64,000 nt of DNA from Canna indica. Taxonomy: Eukaryota; Streptophyta; Magnoliopsida; Zingiberales; Cannaceae. The DNA lies in the NCBI GenBank assembly GCA_034359265.1, contig CP136891.1, forward strand, positions 53,088,501 to 53,152,500, in the 5' to 3' direction. A program made the position numbers and the translations under genes. The notes under the pieces were generated by a model. The model was not told the DNA's origin and did not search any database. It was given only the letters and a program-made list of their open reading frames with translations. Shown here one piece after another: positions 11,878-23,122 of the stretch. Numbering within the stretch: the stretch's first letter is position 1; each line of letters begins with the position of its first letter.

Positions 11878-12276
11878 CGTCATCAGCAACGGCTTTCCCA
11901 CGGCCATCCATGGGAAAGCCGTTGCTAAAAGTGTATCGAAAGCCGTTGCTGATGACCTACAGCAACGGCTTAGCGACGGGGTTTTACTAACGGCGTTGCT
12001 ACGGACTCAGCGGCCGTTGCTATTAATGTTATCAGCAACGGCTCCGGGTCTGTGGCAAAACCGTTGCTGATAATATTTTTAGCGACGACCCGAGCGGCCG
12101 TTGCTGATAATGTTTTGAGCGACGGCCCGAGCGACCGTTGCTGATCCGTTGCTAAGTCATCAGCAACGCGACTTTCTGTCACGGCTCTATTGCAACGACG
12201 CGGCCATTGCTGATTCTTTTCAGCAATGGCTCAGCAACGGCATCAGCCGTTGCTGATGACCATTTTTCTAGTAGTG
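11878..12276 (+). repeat. 3' subterminal repeat array of the CACTA element
   Basis: Dense direct and inverted copies of CAGCAACGGC / GCCGTTGCTG up to the terminal CTAGTAGTG. Such arrays are the binding sites of the TNPA-type protein in En/Spm elements. This copy has about 40 extra bases near 12195-12235 compared with the copy ending at 55931. Confidence 0.85.
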
Positions 12277-12998
12277 TTCCCTTTTCTATTGTATCAAATA
12301 TACCACACTGTGTTTCATCAAATACAACATCTCTACTGACTAACAACTCTTGTTTCTTGGGGTCATACAATCTGTAACCTTTAATTTCTGAGCTGTAGCC
12401 GACCAATGCAGTTCTTCTACTTTTGTCATCCAATTTCCTTTTTACTTGCTTTGGAACATGGCTGTATGCAGTACATCCATATACCCTCAATTGACTTAAA
12501 TAAGGTTTTCTCTTAAACCACATTTCAAATGGAGTTTTGTCAGTCAATGACTTAGTTGAGCTTCTGTTAATAAGATAACTAGTTGTACTCAAGGCTTCAG
12601 CCCATAAGTTCTTTGGCAGTCTACTTCCTCTAAGTAAACATTTGGTCATTTCAACCAAAACTTTATTTTTCCTCTCAGCTACCTCATTCTGTTGGGGTGT
12701 ATAGCTGGCTGTCAATTGATGATTTATACCATGCTCAGTACAGAAATCATCAAATGCTTTAGAAGTGAATTCACCTCCTCTATATGTTCTCAGGACTTTA
12801 AGCTTAGTATCTATCTCATTCTCAACCGTAGATTTGAATTTTTTAAACACTCCCAATGTCTCAAATTTTTGTTTCAAACGATTTTTGTTCCAAAAAGTAT
12901 ACCCAACTCATTCTACTCCAGTCATCCACAAACACAGCCACATACTTGCATACAGAACAGGACTGTACCTCCATTGGACCACAGAGATCAGCATGTAT
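12277..12998 (-). pseudogene. Copia integrase
   Basis: Minus-strand frames carry the rve core: HADLCGPMEV near 12970 (first Asp), TYRGGEF (Tyr where the catalytic Asp is expected in the SDxGGEF block), and PQQNEVAERKN with the catalytic Glu. The C-terminal part shows LINRSSTKSL, TPFEMWF and VYGCTAYSHVPK. The core lies in another frame from the gag-protease frame that ends at 12998, so there is a frameshift. The zinc-binding Cys pair after the WHKRMGH block has also gone. The reading frame runs directly into the CACTA terminus at 12276. Confidence 0.85.
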
Positions 12999-14485
12999 TA
13001 GTCCCAATTCACTTGTTGCTCTTGAGGTTGAGTGTTTTGGAAATGGTAGCCTTGACTGCTTTCCAAATTGACATGTATTCCTTCTACTATACTTTTCTCA
13101 GACACCTCTAATAAGTACTGCACATTTATATGCCCCATTCTTTTGTGCCATAGATCAAGTACTAAATCAACATTGCTTTCAGCTTTCAAAGCAAAATTTG
13201 AGCTGTTTAGCCGAAATATATTATTCTTTGCCATGTTCACTGTGCAAACAATCTTGTCCAACTGTGAATTTGAGTATATTTGACACAGATGATCATCAAA
13301 AACTACCTTGTAGCCATCTCTCAGCAATTGTCCTATACTCAACAGGTTTGATTCAAGTTCAGGTACATATAGTACTTTCTTGATTACAAGTGAACCTTGA
13401 TCAGTACTTAATCTTAATTCACCAAGTCCCTTAGCAAGTTTGACTGAGCCATCGCCAAGTCTTACTTTTGTTGAATGACTGATGTTAAGATAGATGAACA
13501 GTTCTCTGCATGCAGTCATATGATTGCTGCAACCAGAGTCTAAGTACCATCTGTCACTTACACTGTCATCTACTTTTGCTAGCAGCAACACTTCCTCATC
13601 TTCCTCATCCTCACTCTTCTGTTCTTCAACAAAATTTGCATACTTCTCTTTCTCATGTTTCTGCTTCAGCCAACACTTTCTAATTTCAATGTGTCCAACC
13701 TTGTTACAATAGTAACACTGAAACTTCTTCTTGCTTGTTTCACCACTTCCTTCAATCTTCGTGTCTCCAGTCGATCTTGCAAATTCATGCCTCTTGCTGA
13801 CATCTCCACTTTTGTTGAACTTCTTCTCATTTTGTTTCTTTCCAGATCTCATGAAGAAGGCAACTCCTTCTTTTTTATTCTTCTCAAAATTGCTCATGCG
13901 TTCAGCATGCGACAACAGTGAGCTTAGTAGTTCCTCACTGGTCATTCTCTTTACATCTCTTCCCTCTTCAATAGCAGTAACCACGTGATCATACTTCTGA
14001 GGTAAGCTCCTCAGAATCTTCTTTAGTAATCTCACTTCCTCAATAACATCTCCAAACCCTCAAATCTGATTCACCAGATCAATAACTGATGATACAAACT
14101 CATTCAAATCTTCATCTTCTTCCATAAATGAGCTTTTAAACTTCCTATGTAATGTTTGAAGCTTAATTTCTTGTATTCTAGAGGAACCATGATACCTGTG
14201 TTCAAGCATTTGCCATGCTTCTTTAGCAGAGGAAATTTCCCCCAATCTAGTAGCGATTTCCTCTAATAAAGCTTGCTGAATATAGTAGATTGCTTTGGCA
14301 TTGCGTTTCTTCGCCTCCTTGAGGCGATTCAGGGTCAGATTCTCCGTAGCATACCCGTCTTCAATCAGATCCCTAAGATCCATGGTGATGAAATAATTCT
14401 GCATCTTCGAGCTCCAAAGTTCATATCCAGCACCCGAAAAAATTGGCACCGGAGGAATACCCGACGAATTGGCCATTACACTCAC
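12998..14485 (-). pseudogene. Copia gag and protease
   Basis: Starts MSVMANSSGIPPVPIFSG at 14485. The UBN2-type gag domain continues through YELWSSKMQNYF and the MLEHRYHG block. An in-frame TGA at about 14060 (after DLVNQI) splits gag, and the frame resumes at 14035 with LLKKILRSLPQKYD. A zinc knuckle follows, CYYCNKVGHIEIRKC, with one extra residue before the last Cys. Next come the protease active site WYLDSGCSNHMT (near residue 167 of the second frame) and the GAG_pre-integrase WHKRMGH block. The TGA is probably CGA mutated at a CpG. Confidence 0.88.
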
Positions 14486-14500
14486 AAATCCTCAATGCTA

Positions 14501-14512
14501 GTTCTGATACCA
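14501..14512 (-). other. primer binding site, initiator-Met tRNA type
   Basis: On the minus strand this reads TGGTATCAGAAC, close to the TGGTATCAGAGC complementary to plant initiator tRNA-Met. It lies four bases from the end of the 5' LTR, which sets that LTR boundary at 14517. Confidence 0.75.
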
Positions 14513-14516
14513 ATAT

Positions 14517-14780
14517 TGCAAAAGATTGAAGACAATATATGAACTACTTACAAGATAGATTCATGCAGACATCCAAAGCTCAAGTATGAAGAGGAATGAA
14601 AATAAATTTCAAATTCAAAAAATCGAATACATAAATTACAAAATACCAGCTATTTATATTCTAGGTATTTCACACGTTTACTAGTAACTAATCCCATACA
14701 AGAGAACTAGTAACAATATTACTTACAATTACTGAAATCAATGGTTCACAGTTATTCTATTTCTCATTACAAATTCAACA
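14517..14780 (-). repeat. 5' LTR of the minus-strand Copia element
   Basis: 264 bases on the minus strand from TGTTGAATTTG to ..TTTTGCA. The plus-strand right part (14587-14780) pairs with the left LTR. The 14517-14586 part has no partner because the left LTR is truncated. Confidence 0.8.
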
Positions 14781-16173
14781 GACTCAAATCCAATTTCCAT
14801 AAGCTCTAATTCCTTGATTTCGTCCCCTTCAGGCTCAAGGACTCGTCCTTCTGGACCTGTCGTTTTTGGTGTCTCGGCTGCCTACTATAACAAGGTTCGT
14901 GTATTGCTGCATCTCTTCGTAATGTGCATCCTGCTGGTACTTCTTCGGCGGCCGCCATTCATCGAACTTTTGTGCCTCCGTTCCTGGGAGTGAATCGAGG
15001 TGACAACTCACCTTTCCCAATCGAGCTACCACTACAGCTCCTTCATTCCTACCCTTCTAGGTTTCACCCACACTGGTATTTCCCCGAACGAGTCAGCTTT
15101 TGTCTTCTAACCCATCCAGATTGGGGTTTGCCTCTTCGAATCTAGTTGTCAGTCCTTGGCTGGTCTCTCATGAAGCTCTGGCTCTTGCTTTTCCTCGGCG
15201 TCTGGGCTCCTTTGCCATTTTGATGCTTCTCTGCTTGCCTGCTTTAGATCGCAGGTTGTACGATCGTCTGTTGTTTAAAGGGCTTTTGGGTGCCATGGTG
15301 GAGTGTTTCGTACATGGCGATGCAATTTTTATTTGGCTCAGACCCGCTTTCTGGGCTGACGTGGCAAGACATTGTTTCTCTTTGGCGGTTTCAGGCTCGT
15401 TTCGGATGGGATGGAGATTCGCTTCTCCACCTCTCTTCAACCCGCTTCGCACAATTGCACGGGTTCCTCGCAGGCCGACCTCGGGGCCGAATCTGGGGCG
15501 GGCTTCGGATTTGAGCCCAACCCGACTTCTCTCTGCCTCGTTGATCGTGGAAGTTGAGTTGACCAACAGGCGCAGTTTATCTCTTGGCACGCTCGTTTCG
15601 TGTCCCTGTGTCGAATTAGTTCTCTACTCTGACCAAGAAGACTTCTTCGCCTAACGGATCAATTCAGATTGTTACGATGCCCGATTTGAATTCTTTGGTT
15701 GAGGCTAGGCCTCCCAACGTGGGCCTTCATGTAGGAATTTTGCCTTCGATTCTGGGGTCGGGCTTGGTGACGGTTGAACCGGTGCCGCACCACACTTTCT
15801 TGGACCAAGCGGTTGACTGAGATCGAGACCTAGTCTCTAAGAATTTTGCTGCTAAGGGCAGGCTGGGCCGTAAGTTCAAGCGGACCTTGAATACCTGGGT
15901 TGCTATATTTGTCCGTCAGAGCTCACGGATTTCAGGTCTGAATCAACAACCATCTCCCCTAAGTGCTAAGATGAGAAAGGCAGCCCGTAACGATGGTCTC
16001 AGAGGTTCTCCTTTGATTGCTTCTGTGACTACTTTTACTAGTATGGGTTCTCACACTATGGATATGGGATCTGCGCTCAACTTGGCACTGCTCCATCAGA
16101 TTGATGCTTTAGACTTCGACTGTGCTTCTTCTAAGGAGGGGATCATTAGGGCCCTTGGTTTCGTGTTTGCTTG
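14781..16173 (+). pseudogene. LINE ORF1 remnant, C-terminal part
   Basis: Continuation of the LINE after the Copia insertion. The clearest frame runs from 15677 (MPDLNSLVEARPPNVG) through a TGA at about 15818, then KRTLNTWVAIFV and the C-terminal block GSALNLALLHQIDALDFD near 16072, ending GFVFA-stop at 16174. Spacing of 43 bases to the endonuclease start at 16217 fits a LINE ORF1/ORF2 junction. The 15100-15654 part is open in one frame on each strand, but neither has a recognisable domain. Assignment rests on position and composition more than on motifs. Confidence 0.5.
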
Positions 16174-16216
16174 ATCTGTGTGGTTTGCTTGGTTGTTGTC
16201 TCGTAGCTATTTTCTG

Positions 16217-17009
16217 TCATGTTTCACAATTTTTGTACCATATTTTGGAATGTCAGAGGTTTATATAGGCTCTCTTAGCGCTACATGGTGAAGCAAGTCG
16301 TTGGGGTGGCTAAGTGTAGTTTTTTATTTCTTTCTGAAACTAAGCTGAATGTTTTTTTCTCGTAGAATTGTCAGACAAGTGTCAGTTTCCATTTCAATGA
16401 TAACTTTCATGCATTAAATGCTTCTAGCTTGTCGGGTGGTATGCTTGCAACTTGGGATTCGTCCGTATGGATTTGTACGAACTGTGTGATAGGTGAGTGG
16501 TCCATTTAGCTATATCTGAAGTAGACTCTCAGACTTTAGTTTTCTCATTGTTGGGGTCTATGGCCTGCCTAGTCAGCCCCGTAGAGCTCTTTTCCTTTAG
16601 GAGTTTCATCAGATTATTTCTGGCGCTTCCGAACCTTTACTAATCAGTGGAGATTTTAACATTACTGCCCATAGTGGTGAGAGGAGCAACTGCATGGGTA
16701 GTGTGCTTGATTCAAGGAAGGTTTTCATGCCTTATTGCAGACACTGGGCGTATAGATTTTCCCATTTCCAAGAGCCCTTTTACGTGGACCAACAATCGGG
16801 TTTCACCTTCTCTAGCTAAACTTGATAGAGTGCTCGTTAACAATCTAATGGCACTCTCCTTTCCGTTGTCCTTAGCTTCTACGGGAGAGGAAGCTTTGAG
16901 ACCATAACCCCTTGCTTTGATAGGCAGCCTCTTGGAATGCTAAACTTCGTAGACCCTTCAGAACCGAGAATAGCGGGCTTCATCTAGATAATTTCTCTAA
17001 TATTGTTAA
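16217..17009 (+). pseudogene. LINE ORF2 endonuclease domain remnant
   Basis: Begins MFHNFCTIFWNVRGL, the usual start of plant LINE ORF2 (apurinic-type endonuclease, WNVRGL). It is followed by FLFLSETKLN with the catalytic Glu block, then ISGDFNITA near 16650 (catalytic Asp-Asn block) and a LDRVLVNN block near 16820. Several stops and frame changes interrupt it. It is cut at 17009 by a solo LTR and continues at 19084. Confidence 0.8.
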
Positions 17010-19078
17010 TGTTATGACCTAAAAAATTGGGGACCTTGTTGTAAATATCTTTCTTGGAGGGGTCTTTTTGCAAAAGTGCATAATCTTATTTAATTAGCCC
17101 TAATCTTCCCTAATCCTCATTTTTGTTGGCGGCGGTAGTTGGAGTCGACGGATCAGAGGGGCGGTGAAGACTCCGGCGGAGAACCAGAGTTTGGTGGACC
17201 GTTGTGGTAGGAGTCTTTTACTTTTCTTCCCATTGTTTTCTATTGTTTTCCGTCGTTTTCCTACTTCTTTGTTTATCGGTGGCAATGACAACTGAGAGAA
17301 GAGGATGAGAGAAGATGTATAGTTGGAGTAGATTAAAAGGTGGAGCCAGCCGGAGGCGGAGGCGGAGGTGGCGACGGCAAGACAGTGGCGCCGGGCCACA
17401 CGAGCTCAGCAACTGCCAAGTTGCAGCAGTGGTGCTGTCGTCACGGCATGGCAGTAGTAGTAGCCGCCTGCTGCTCGGTGTTTTCCGGCGTAGGGTCGGT
17501 CCCAGCGGCGTCATAGGCCGTGGGAGGGGCCGACGAGTGTTCACCGACGGTTTGGGGGACTACTGGGCACGAACCGAGGAGGAGAGGGGAGGGCGGCATC
17601 GGGCAGGAGATGAGTGAGGGGAAAGATTTATTTAATTTAATAAATAGGTTAATTAAGAAGAGAGCTGTATCGTATGAAATGAGGTTAAATTATAGAATAT
17701 TAGGGTATGTTTAGATTTGATCGTATGATCGTCGGATCGAGTCGAGGTGAATACCAAAGTTGTAGGTTTTTGTGTTCTGAACGCAATGGTGGTGTCAGAT
17801 TTCTGATTAGAGGTTGTCTGATAGGTCTTTTCTAATTTTATGTATTAGTTGGTAATTTAATAAGATTAATTCAGTTTGATAGTAGTTAATTAATGTAGAA
17901 TAGTTGTATTCTTTATCAGTTGGTGATTTAGAGTATAGATAGTGGTGTTGGGGATGAGATGACTCCTGTTGTAGCCGATGAATGTTGAATTGGTAAATTG
18001 AGGATTTTACCCCTTGCTTCTATTTTCTTGATTTGCTTCTGAAATCCGTTGATCTCCTGTTGCATTATGTTATTGAACATGTCATGTTGATAATTGCATG
18101 CGTCTGATTAGTTGTTATTCATTGTTGATTAATGAGCATGATATTATGCTAGACATTGTGCACACTGTTAGTGTTGTCATAAGTTGTATATGCTAACATG
18201 AATTATTCCGGTTGCATCTTCAGTTGATAGTTATTGTAGTATTTATTGTTGTTAGCATTGTAGATCAGTTGTGATGTGTCATGTGGTGAGATCTAGCTAT
18301 CATGCTGCTTATTATTGTATCAGTTATTGTTGCTAGTATCGCAGGTCGGTTGTTGTTGACATATTGCATTATAACCGTTGTGGGCGCAAGCCCGAACATT
18401 GTTGATTTATTGCCCGAGGTGTATGGGCGGTGACACCGGTGATCACGAAACTTTCACTCAAGTTGCGCGTACGACGTCGCGCTGTTAGACGTTGACGGGC
18501 TCATGTGTGGCGTCGCGCTGTTAGATGTCGGCGGACTTTCCTTGGATGGTCGCACCTCCTATTTGAGCGGGCCTGAGATGCCACTCTCGAGGTGCGAGAG
18601 TGCGGGGGAAACCCAATTTTCCACTACGCTCTTGATTGGTATGTGTTGCATTAGTTGATAGGTGAAGATGTGTTTTGTTGTTGTTGACATGTTGCATTTT
18701 ATTGCAGAGTCATATATTATTGCATTTGGGAGTGTCATCGCATCACGATTGTTGTCCTTATTGTTGACATATTGATTCTCCTACTCCGCTTTCCGCTGAT
18801 GTTTGTTTTTTTTGCCTCAGATCTGCAGGTTCGAGTGGTAGCTGTGAAGGTCTAATTAGATAGAGTAGAGGAGGCAGACTCTGACATTGATTTCCGTAGA
18901 GATGTATAAAGTTTCTTGAATAACATTTTATGATTGTAATAGATATTATTCTAATGCAAGTGGTTGAGATTTATGTTGCAAGCTGTTCATGAAGGTTCTT
19001 GTGTGTTGGTTGGTAGTTGGTTACGCTTCTCCTAGGCGCTGTTCCTTATTTAGGGATGAACCTAGGCGTGGCGTAACA
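17010..19078 (+). repeat. solo LTR of a Gypsy-type family, inserted in LINE ORF2
   Basis: A 2069-base LTR from TGTTATGACC to GGCGTAACA, flanked by the 5-base duplication GTTAA (17005-17009 and 19079-19083), with no internal region. It aligns over most of its length with the reverse complement of 44049-46158, for example GGATCGAGTCG.GGTGAATACC and GTTGTAGCCGATGAAT. The TG..CA ends and the exact duplication mean LTR-LTR recombination removed the body after insertion. The GC-rich part at 17130-17600 gives open frames on both strands but no domain. Confidence 0.88.
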
Positions 19079-19083
19079 GTTAA

Positions 19084-19802
19084 GGCGAGATTTCATTCAC
19101 CGGTGGTTGGTCTCTCCCACCTTTGGATAAGTGGTTGTCTCTCTGGAAGTCTCTCAAGCACATTATACTGGAAGGGGATAGGAACATATAGGCAAGTTGG
19201 CATAGGAAAAGATCTGACACTGAGGAGCGTTTAAAGCTCTGAGCAACAAAGCTGATACTGGTCTTATTTCTGATATGGAACTTGTTGAGTTCTGAGATCG
19301 CAAGGGGGTTCTTGATCGTTGCTATAATGAGGAGAGCGACTATTGGAGATAGCGTTCTAAGAAAAGATGGTTAAGGGAAGGCGATAGAAAGACCAGATTC
19401 CTCCATCTCCGTGCCTCTCATAGAAGGAAAATCAATTTGATCTCTACCATTTACTCTAATGGGGTCATTATCTCGGATGGCGAGGGTATCGCTTCCGCTC
19501 TCAGGGATTACTACTGGGGTCTTCTTGGACGGGAGGTTATGTCGTTGTTGCATGTCAAATGGGCCACTTTATATGCTCCTTCTTTCTTGGACCTATAGAG
19601 CCTGGATGCTCCGTTCACTATGTCGGAGGTTCATGAGGTGATCAAGAAAGCTAAAAACTTTAAGGTGCTAGGCCCGAACGGGGTTATGATGGAATTCTAT
19701 AAAAAGTTTTGGCTGACAATAGGAGATCAGGTCCTTGGCATTCTCCATGAACTTCATCTGATCCGGCCGCAATGAATAGGATCAATAAGGCCTTTATTGT
19801 TC
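19084..19802 (+). pseudogene. LINE ORF2, endonuclease/RT linker and N-terminal RT
   Basis: LINE sequence resumes after the GTTAA duplication. Motifs of the linker are SDYWR..RSKKRWLREGDRKT and RFLHLRASHRRKIN near 19340-19440, then NGVIISDGEGIASAL. The RT start is MSEVHEVIKKAKNFKVLGPN followed by GVMMEFYKKFW near 19620-19710, the region where plant LINE RTs have K.PGPDGF..EFYK. Stops and frame changes occur. It ends at 19802 where the Gypsy LTR starts; the catalytic FADD part is not in the window. Confidence 0.8.
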
Positions 19803-22170
19803 TGTAATACCCGGGGTTTCCTAATATAAAATTTTCGTAGTGCAGCCCATCGAGTCGGAAGCTAGCCGGGCCGAGTCGCGAGATCGTCTCGAATAGCAGG
19901 TATAATTAATTTAAGTTATAGCCTAATGTTGGTATTGGGTGGATGAGTATGTTGGTTGACTCGAGTTGGGTTGAGTTCGAGTCGGGAATCGATCCGGGTT
20001 AGGTGGAGTCGTATGAGGGGGTTTAAGTTATTGGATAGGGGTATTTTAGTCAAGCGATGAGGGGAATAAAACCCCTCATCCTAGCAACCGTGCGGCTCAA
20101 GGAAGGAGCTGCACACAGCCCAAGGAAGGAGAGGGAGATCGGTGCCAAGCTCGCGTCGACGCCGAGGATCTCGGAGTTCGTCTTCTTCGATCTCGTCTTT
20201 TGATCCAATCAAGGTGAGTGGTTAGTGTGATTTGTGAAAGGGGGCGAGTGGCCGACCGTAGCAGTTTTGAAATCAGATTCTTTCGCGAGTGCTTTGTCGA
20301 ACAACGTGTTTTCTCATTTTGGATCTTTAGTCGATTGATGTACCTGTGATCTCTTGTTGTAAATCATGGTTTCTTGTGTTTTTATGGGCTGGCCGAGTAG
20401 AGGAAAAAGGGGAAAGGTCATGCCAAAAATTTTCCCCAATTTTCTCAATTGTCTTGCATCTCGTGGATCGTTTATGTGTATTGTATTTTATATCCGGATT
20501 GATGCTTGCGTTGTCGTCGCAGTCGTGCCCACTCTTCCTAGAGGACTTGGCCGAACAACGTCTTACCTTGTTTGAGTCAGCCGAGCAAGGACGAGGGTGG
20601 AAAAATCAGGACTGTTCGGATTGATATGCTAGATTTCATGTTACGTTGTCTTGATTCATATTTACATGCTTAGTGTTAGGTTCAAATTACATTCTATGAT
20701 CGTTGTTCATCTAAGGACTGTTTAGTAGCCTTAGATCTATATTCTCATGGTTATGGAAATGTTCTTACTAATGAATACATGGATAGGTTTGTTATGGCAT
20801 ATGAATCAAAGGAAATGGTTCATTAATTTTCAGATATTATATTCAATCGTTGTCATGTATGTTGCATGTTCTTTACCAAGTTTGATTAATGGAAATTGTC
20901 CTCTTTAAATCGGCTTTCACATGGTAATTGTGGTTCATGATTATTTTGGCAAGTGTCATTGACAATAGTAGGTCAATCACTTATATATGGTTGGTAAATG
21001 CTAACAACTCTAGAAAGAATGGTTTTGATACTTAGCGGTAACATTTAACCTAGAGACAAGGTACACTTACAAGGTTTTACACGTAGTGATAGATAGCGGA
21101 TATTAATATCCAAGAAGTGCGACCCGAGGGGGGAGGGTCAGACATGGGCAGCGCTCGAAAAAAAGAGAGGAAAACTTGCATAACCTGGTTCTGGTTGTGG
21201 TTGAGATGGTCTACTGAGGAGTGTCATTAGTCGAACGGCTATCACACGACTCAACGGTTTATAGGGTATTGAGATTGCACCAGCGGGCCCGCTAGGTGTT
21301 AAACCCAGGTGGCGGAGGGTCTCGAGATTCCGTCAGTGGGCCACGCTGATGGTAGACCTGAGTTGGGTGGGACTAGCTATCCCTAACCTGGAGGATTCCT
21401 AAGGCTAGTGGCCATCCTAGTCGACGGATCCGAGATAGGAAAGTACATTTTTGAAATGCCCTTGTGGGTTGGTTTTGTGTAGGCCGAACGGCCTGGTTGT
21501 ATAAAGGGGAGAACCGAACCTTCCATATATATTTTAGGCCATTAGTGGCCGAGATGTGGTGAAGTGGATAAGGGCCCGAGAGGCCGGTTGATCCATTCTT
21601 CTGTTCTGGCAAACGGGTTAACTCCTGTGGTGTGATCATATTCTATTTCCTTATCTGTATCATACCTTGTATATGTTACCTTGCCGAGGTTTTAAGTGGT
21701 TGTTCGAAAGAACCGCTCACTGAGTTCCTCATGAACTCACGGTTTATTATTTTGTTTTTGTAGAGTCTGACCAGTGAGGTACGGTTTGATGGCATGGTGC
21801 GGCTGGAGGGCAGGTGGTGACGCGGATCTCGTAGCAGGCGGCATTGTAGTCGTAGTCGTGTTGTTAGACGTGTTGTTAGTTGTGTTGTTAGAGTCAGGAG
21901 ACATGCACAGAACTGTTGGTTACTTTGAAAACCTAAATTGTTTTAAACATTGAGATGTTCTCGAAAGTTTCGGTTGTTTTCTTTGAATTTAAAATTGTTC
22001 AAAAACTGTTTGGCCTTGAATAAAGATTTTGTGTTGTCGTTCTTTTACTCATGTGTTTTATTATTGATGTTGATGTATATTTTGGATTTTGTGTTTAGTG
22101 CATGTGGTAGGCTTCAGGGTACTGACACGTACCCTGGCCGGTCACGCGTACCCTGAGTTGGGGCGTGACA
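19803..22170 (+). repeat. 5' LTR of the Gypsy element
   Basis: Starts TGTAATACCCGGGG and ends GGGGCGTGACA, followed after four bases by the primer binding site. It matches 26250-28398. About 218 bases (roughly 20650-20870) are present here and absent from the other LTR; TTGATT occurs at both edges of the missing part, as expected of a deletion between short direct repeats. Confidence 0.92.
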
Positions 22171-22174
22171 AAGT

Positions 22175-22186
22175 TGGTATCAGAGC
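22175..22186 (+). other. primer binding site of the Gypsy element
   Basis: TGGTATCAGAGC, complementary to the 3' end of plant initiator tRNA-Met, four bases after the LTR end at 22170. Confidence 0.85.
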
Positions 22187-22386
22187 ATTAGGTTGGGTCT
22201 TGACTACAACTAAGAATTGTGTACCGAACGAGGCATATGCTAGCATGTCTACGTACGGTATAGTTATGCTACGAGATCAGGCAACCACGACTGCACTCAG
22301 CGACCCATGCGGTTAGTAACTTAAATTCAATTGAATGAGTTGGTTAATATTAATGGTGAAATTATTATTCTTTTCATGATAGTGTG

Positions 22387-23122
22387 ATGGAGGCTCGGAA
22401 TGCTGCTATGAGTGGTAGCGGTAGCAATTCCATTGAACGCCTGTATTCATCGATAGCGCCGTAAGTTAGGGACCTAGGAGCACCTATTTACGTAGACTTC
22501 ATCAGGTTCAGGCCGCCTGTATTCACCAGTACGGACCCACAGGTGGAAGTCACCGAGTCCCTGGGGGACTATCGAGCTGTGTATAGAGCTGGGGTGTTCG
22601 TTAGAGGCGGCGGCTCGCATGGTTGGCCTGCAACTAAGGGGACCCGCCATGTACTGGTTGCACACCTGGAAGGGTCGCAGGGTAGCACATGCACCACCTC
22701 CTACATGGGAAGAATTTAGGGTAGCTGTGGAGGAACAGTACATGTCGATGAGTGTCTGCGATAAGAGAGCACAGGATTTTGGGTTGCTGCATCAGTCTGG
22801 AGGTATGACGGTAGCAAGCTATGAAATGGTGTTCACCCAGCTCTCTAGGTACCACACAACTCTAGTGGTTACTGAGACTGCCAAGGTGAAAAGGTTCATG
22901 GAGGGTCTGGGACCTCAGATAGGCAGGCTTATCCATTACACTGAGGTCTCCACTTTTGCTCGGGTCGTGGATGAGGCCCTTCGGAAGGAAGCGCTGGTGC
23001 CGTTCGAGAGGAATGATGGGCCACCCAAGAAGAAGTTCCGGCCTCAAGGAGTTGGAGGTCGGCCGCGGCCTTCGGTGGGAGTGCCTCTTAGATTGATCGG
23101 CCACCGTAGGGTAGCCTTGTAA
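22387..23122 (+). pseudogene. Gypsy gag remnant
   Basis: An ATG at 22387 opens MEARNAAMSGSGSN, but a TAA follows within 30 codons. The frame moves and runs open at 22619-23122: LQLRGPAMYWLHTWKGRR, TWEEFRVAVEEQY, MTVASYEMVFTQLSRY, KVKRFMEGLGPQIG. This is the Retrotrans_gag fold region of Gypsy elements (capsid-like structural protein). The N-terminal part has lost about 240 bases that the second copy at 28668-28905 keeps. No zinc knuckle or protease follows. Confidence 0.85.

Larger units (their letters stand above)
10670..12276 (+). mobile_element. CACTA transposon, 3' part only, inside the Copia element
   Basis: Nearly identical to 54355-55931, the 3' part of the CACTA element at 50307-55931. 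The right end is a normal CACTA terminus, CTAGTAGTG, preceded by subterminal CAGCAACGGC units. The left end has no CACTA terminus and starts inside the transposase-like gene at GCGATGGCCC. TTC occurs both directly before 10670 and directly after 12276, matching the 3-base duplication CACTA elements make, and the Copia reading frame resumes on both sides. This suggests insertion of an already truncated end, or loss of the 5' part up to the duplication. Mobility would need transposase from elsewhere and a second functional end. Confidence 0.85.
8718..14780 (-). mobile_element. Copia LTR retrotransposon, inserted in the LINE
   Basis: Read on the minus strand: 5' LTR (14780-14517), PBS, gag, protease, integrase, RT, RNase H, 3' LTR (8904-8718). 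The LTRs are short and start TGTTGAATTTG. The left LTR lacks about 70 bases of U5, and the flanks (CGCTA before, GACTC after) give no target duplication, so the left end was trimmed after insertion. By eye the shared LTR part has about 11 substitutions and one 7-base gap over 187 bases, so the copy is old. A CACTA piece (10670-12276) lies between integrase and RT. Coding regions carry a stop in gag and frameshifts, so the element is not autonomous. Confidence 0.9.

Noticed and set aside
15100..15654. Long overlapping frames on both strands in the LINE (184 and 140 residues)
   Set aside because: No domain or zinc finger is readable and the plus-strand frame differs from that of the clear ORF1 C-terminus.
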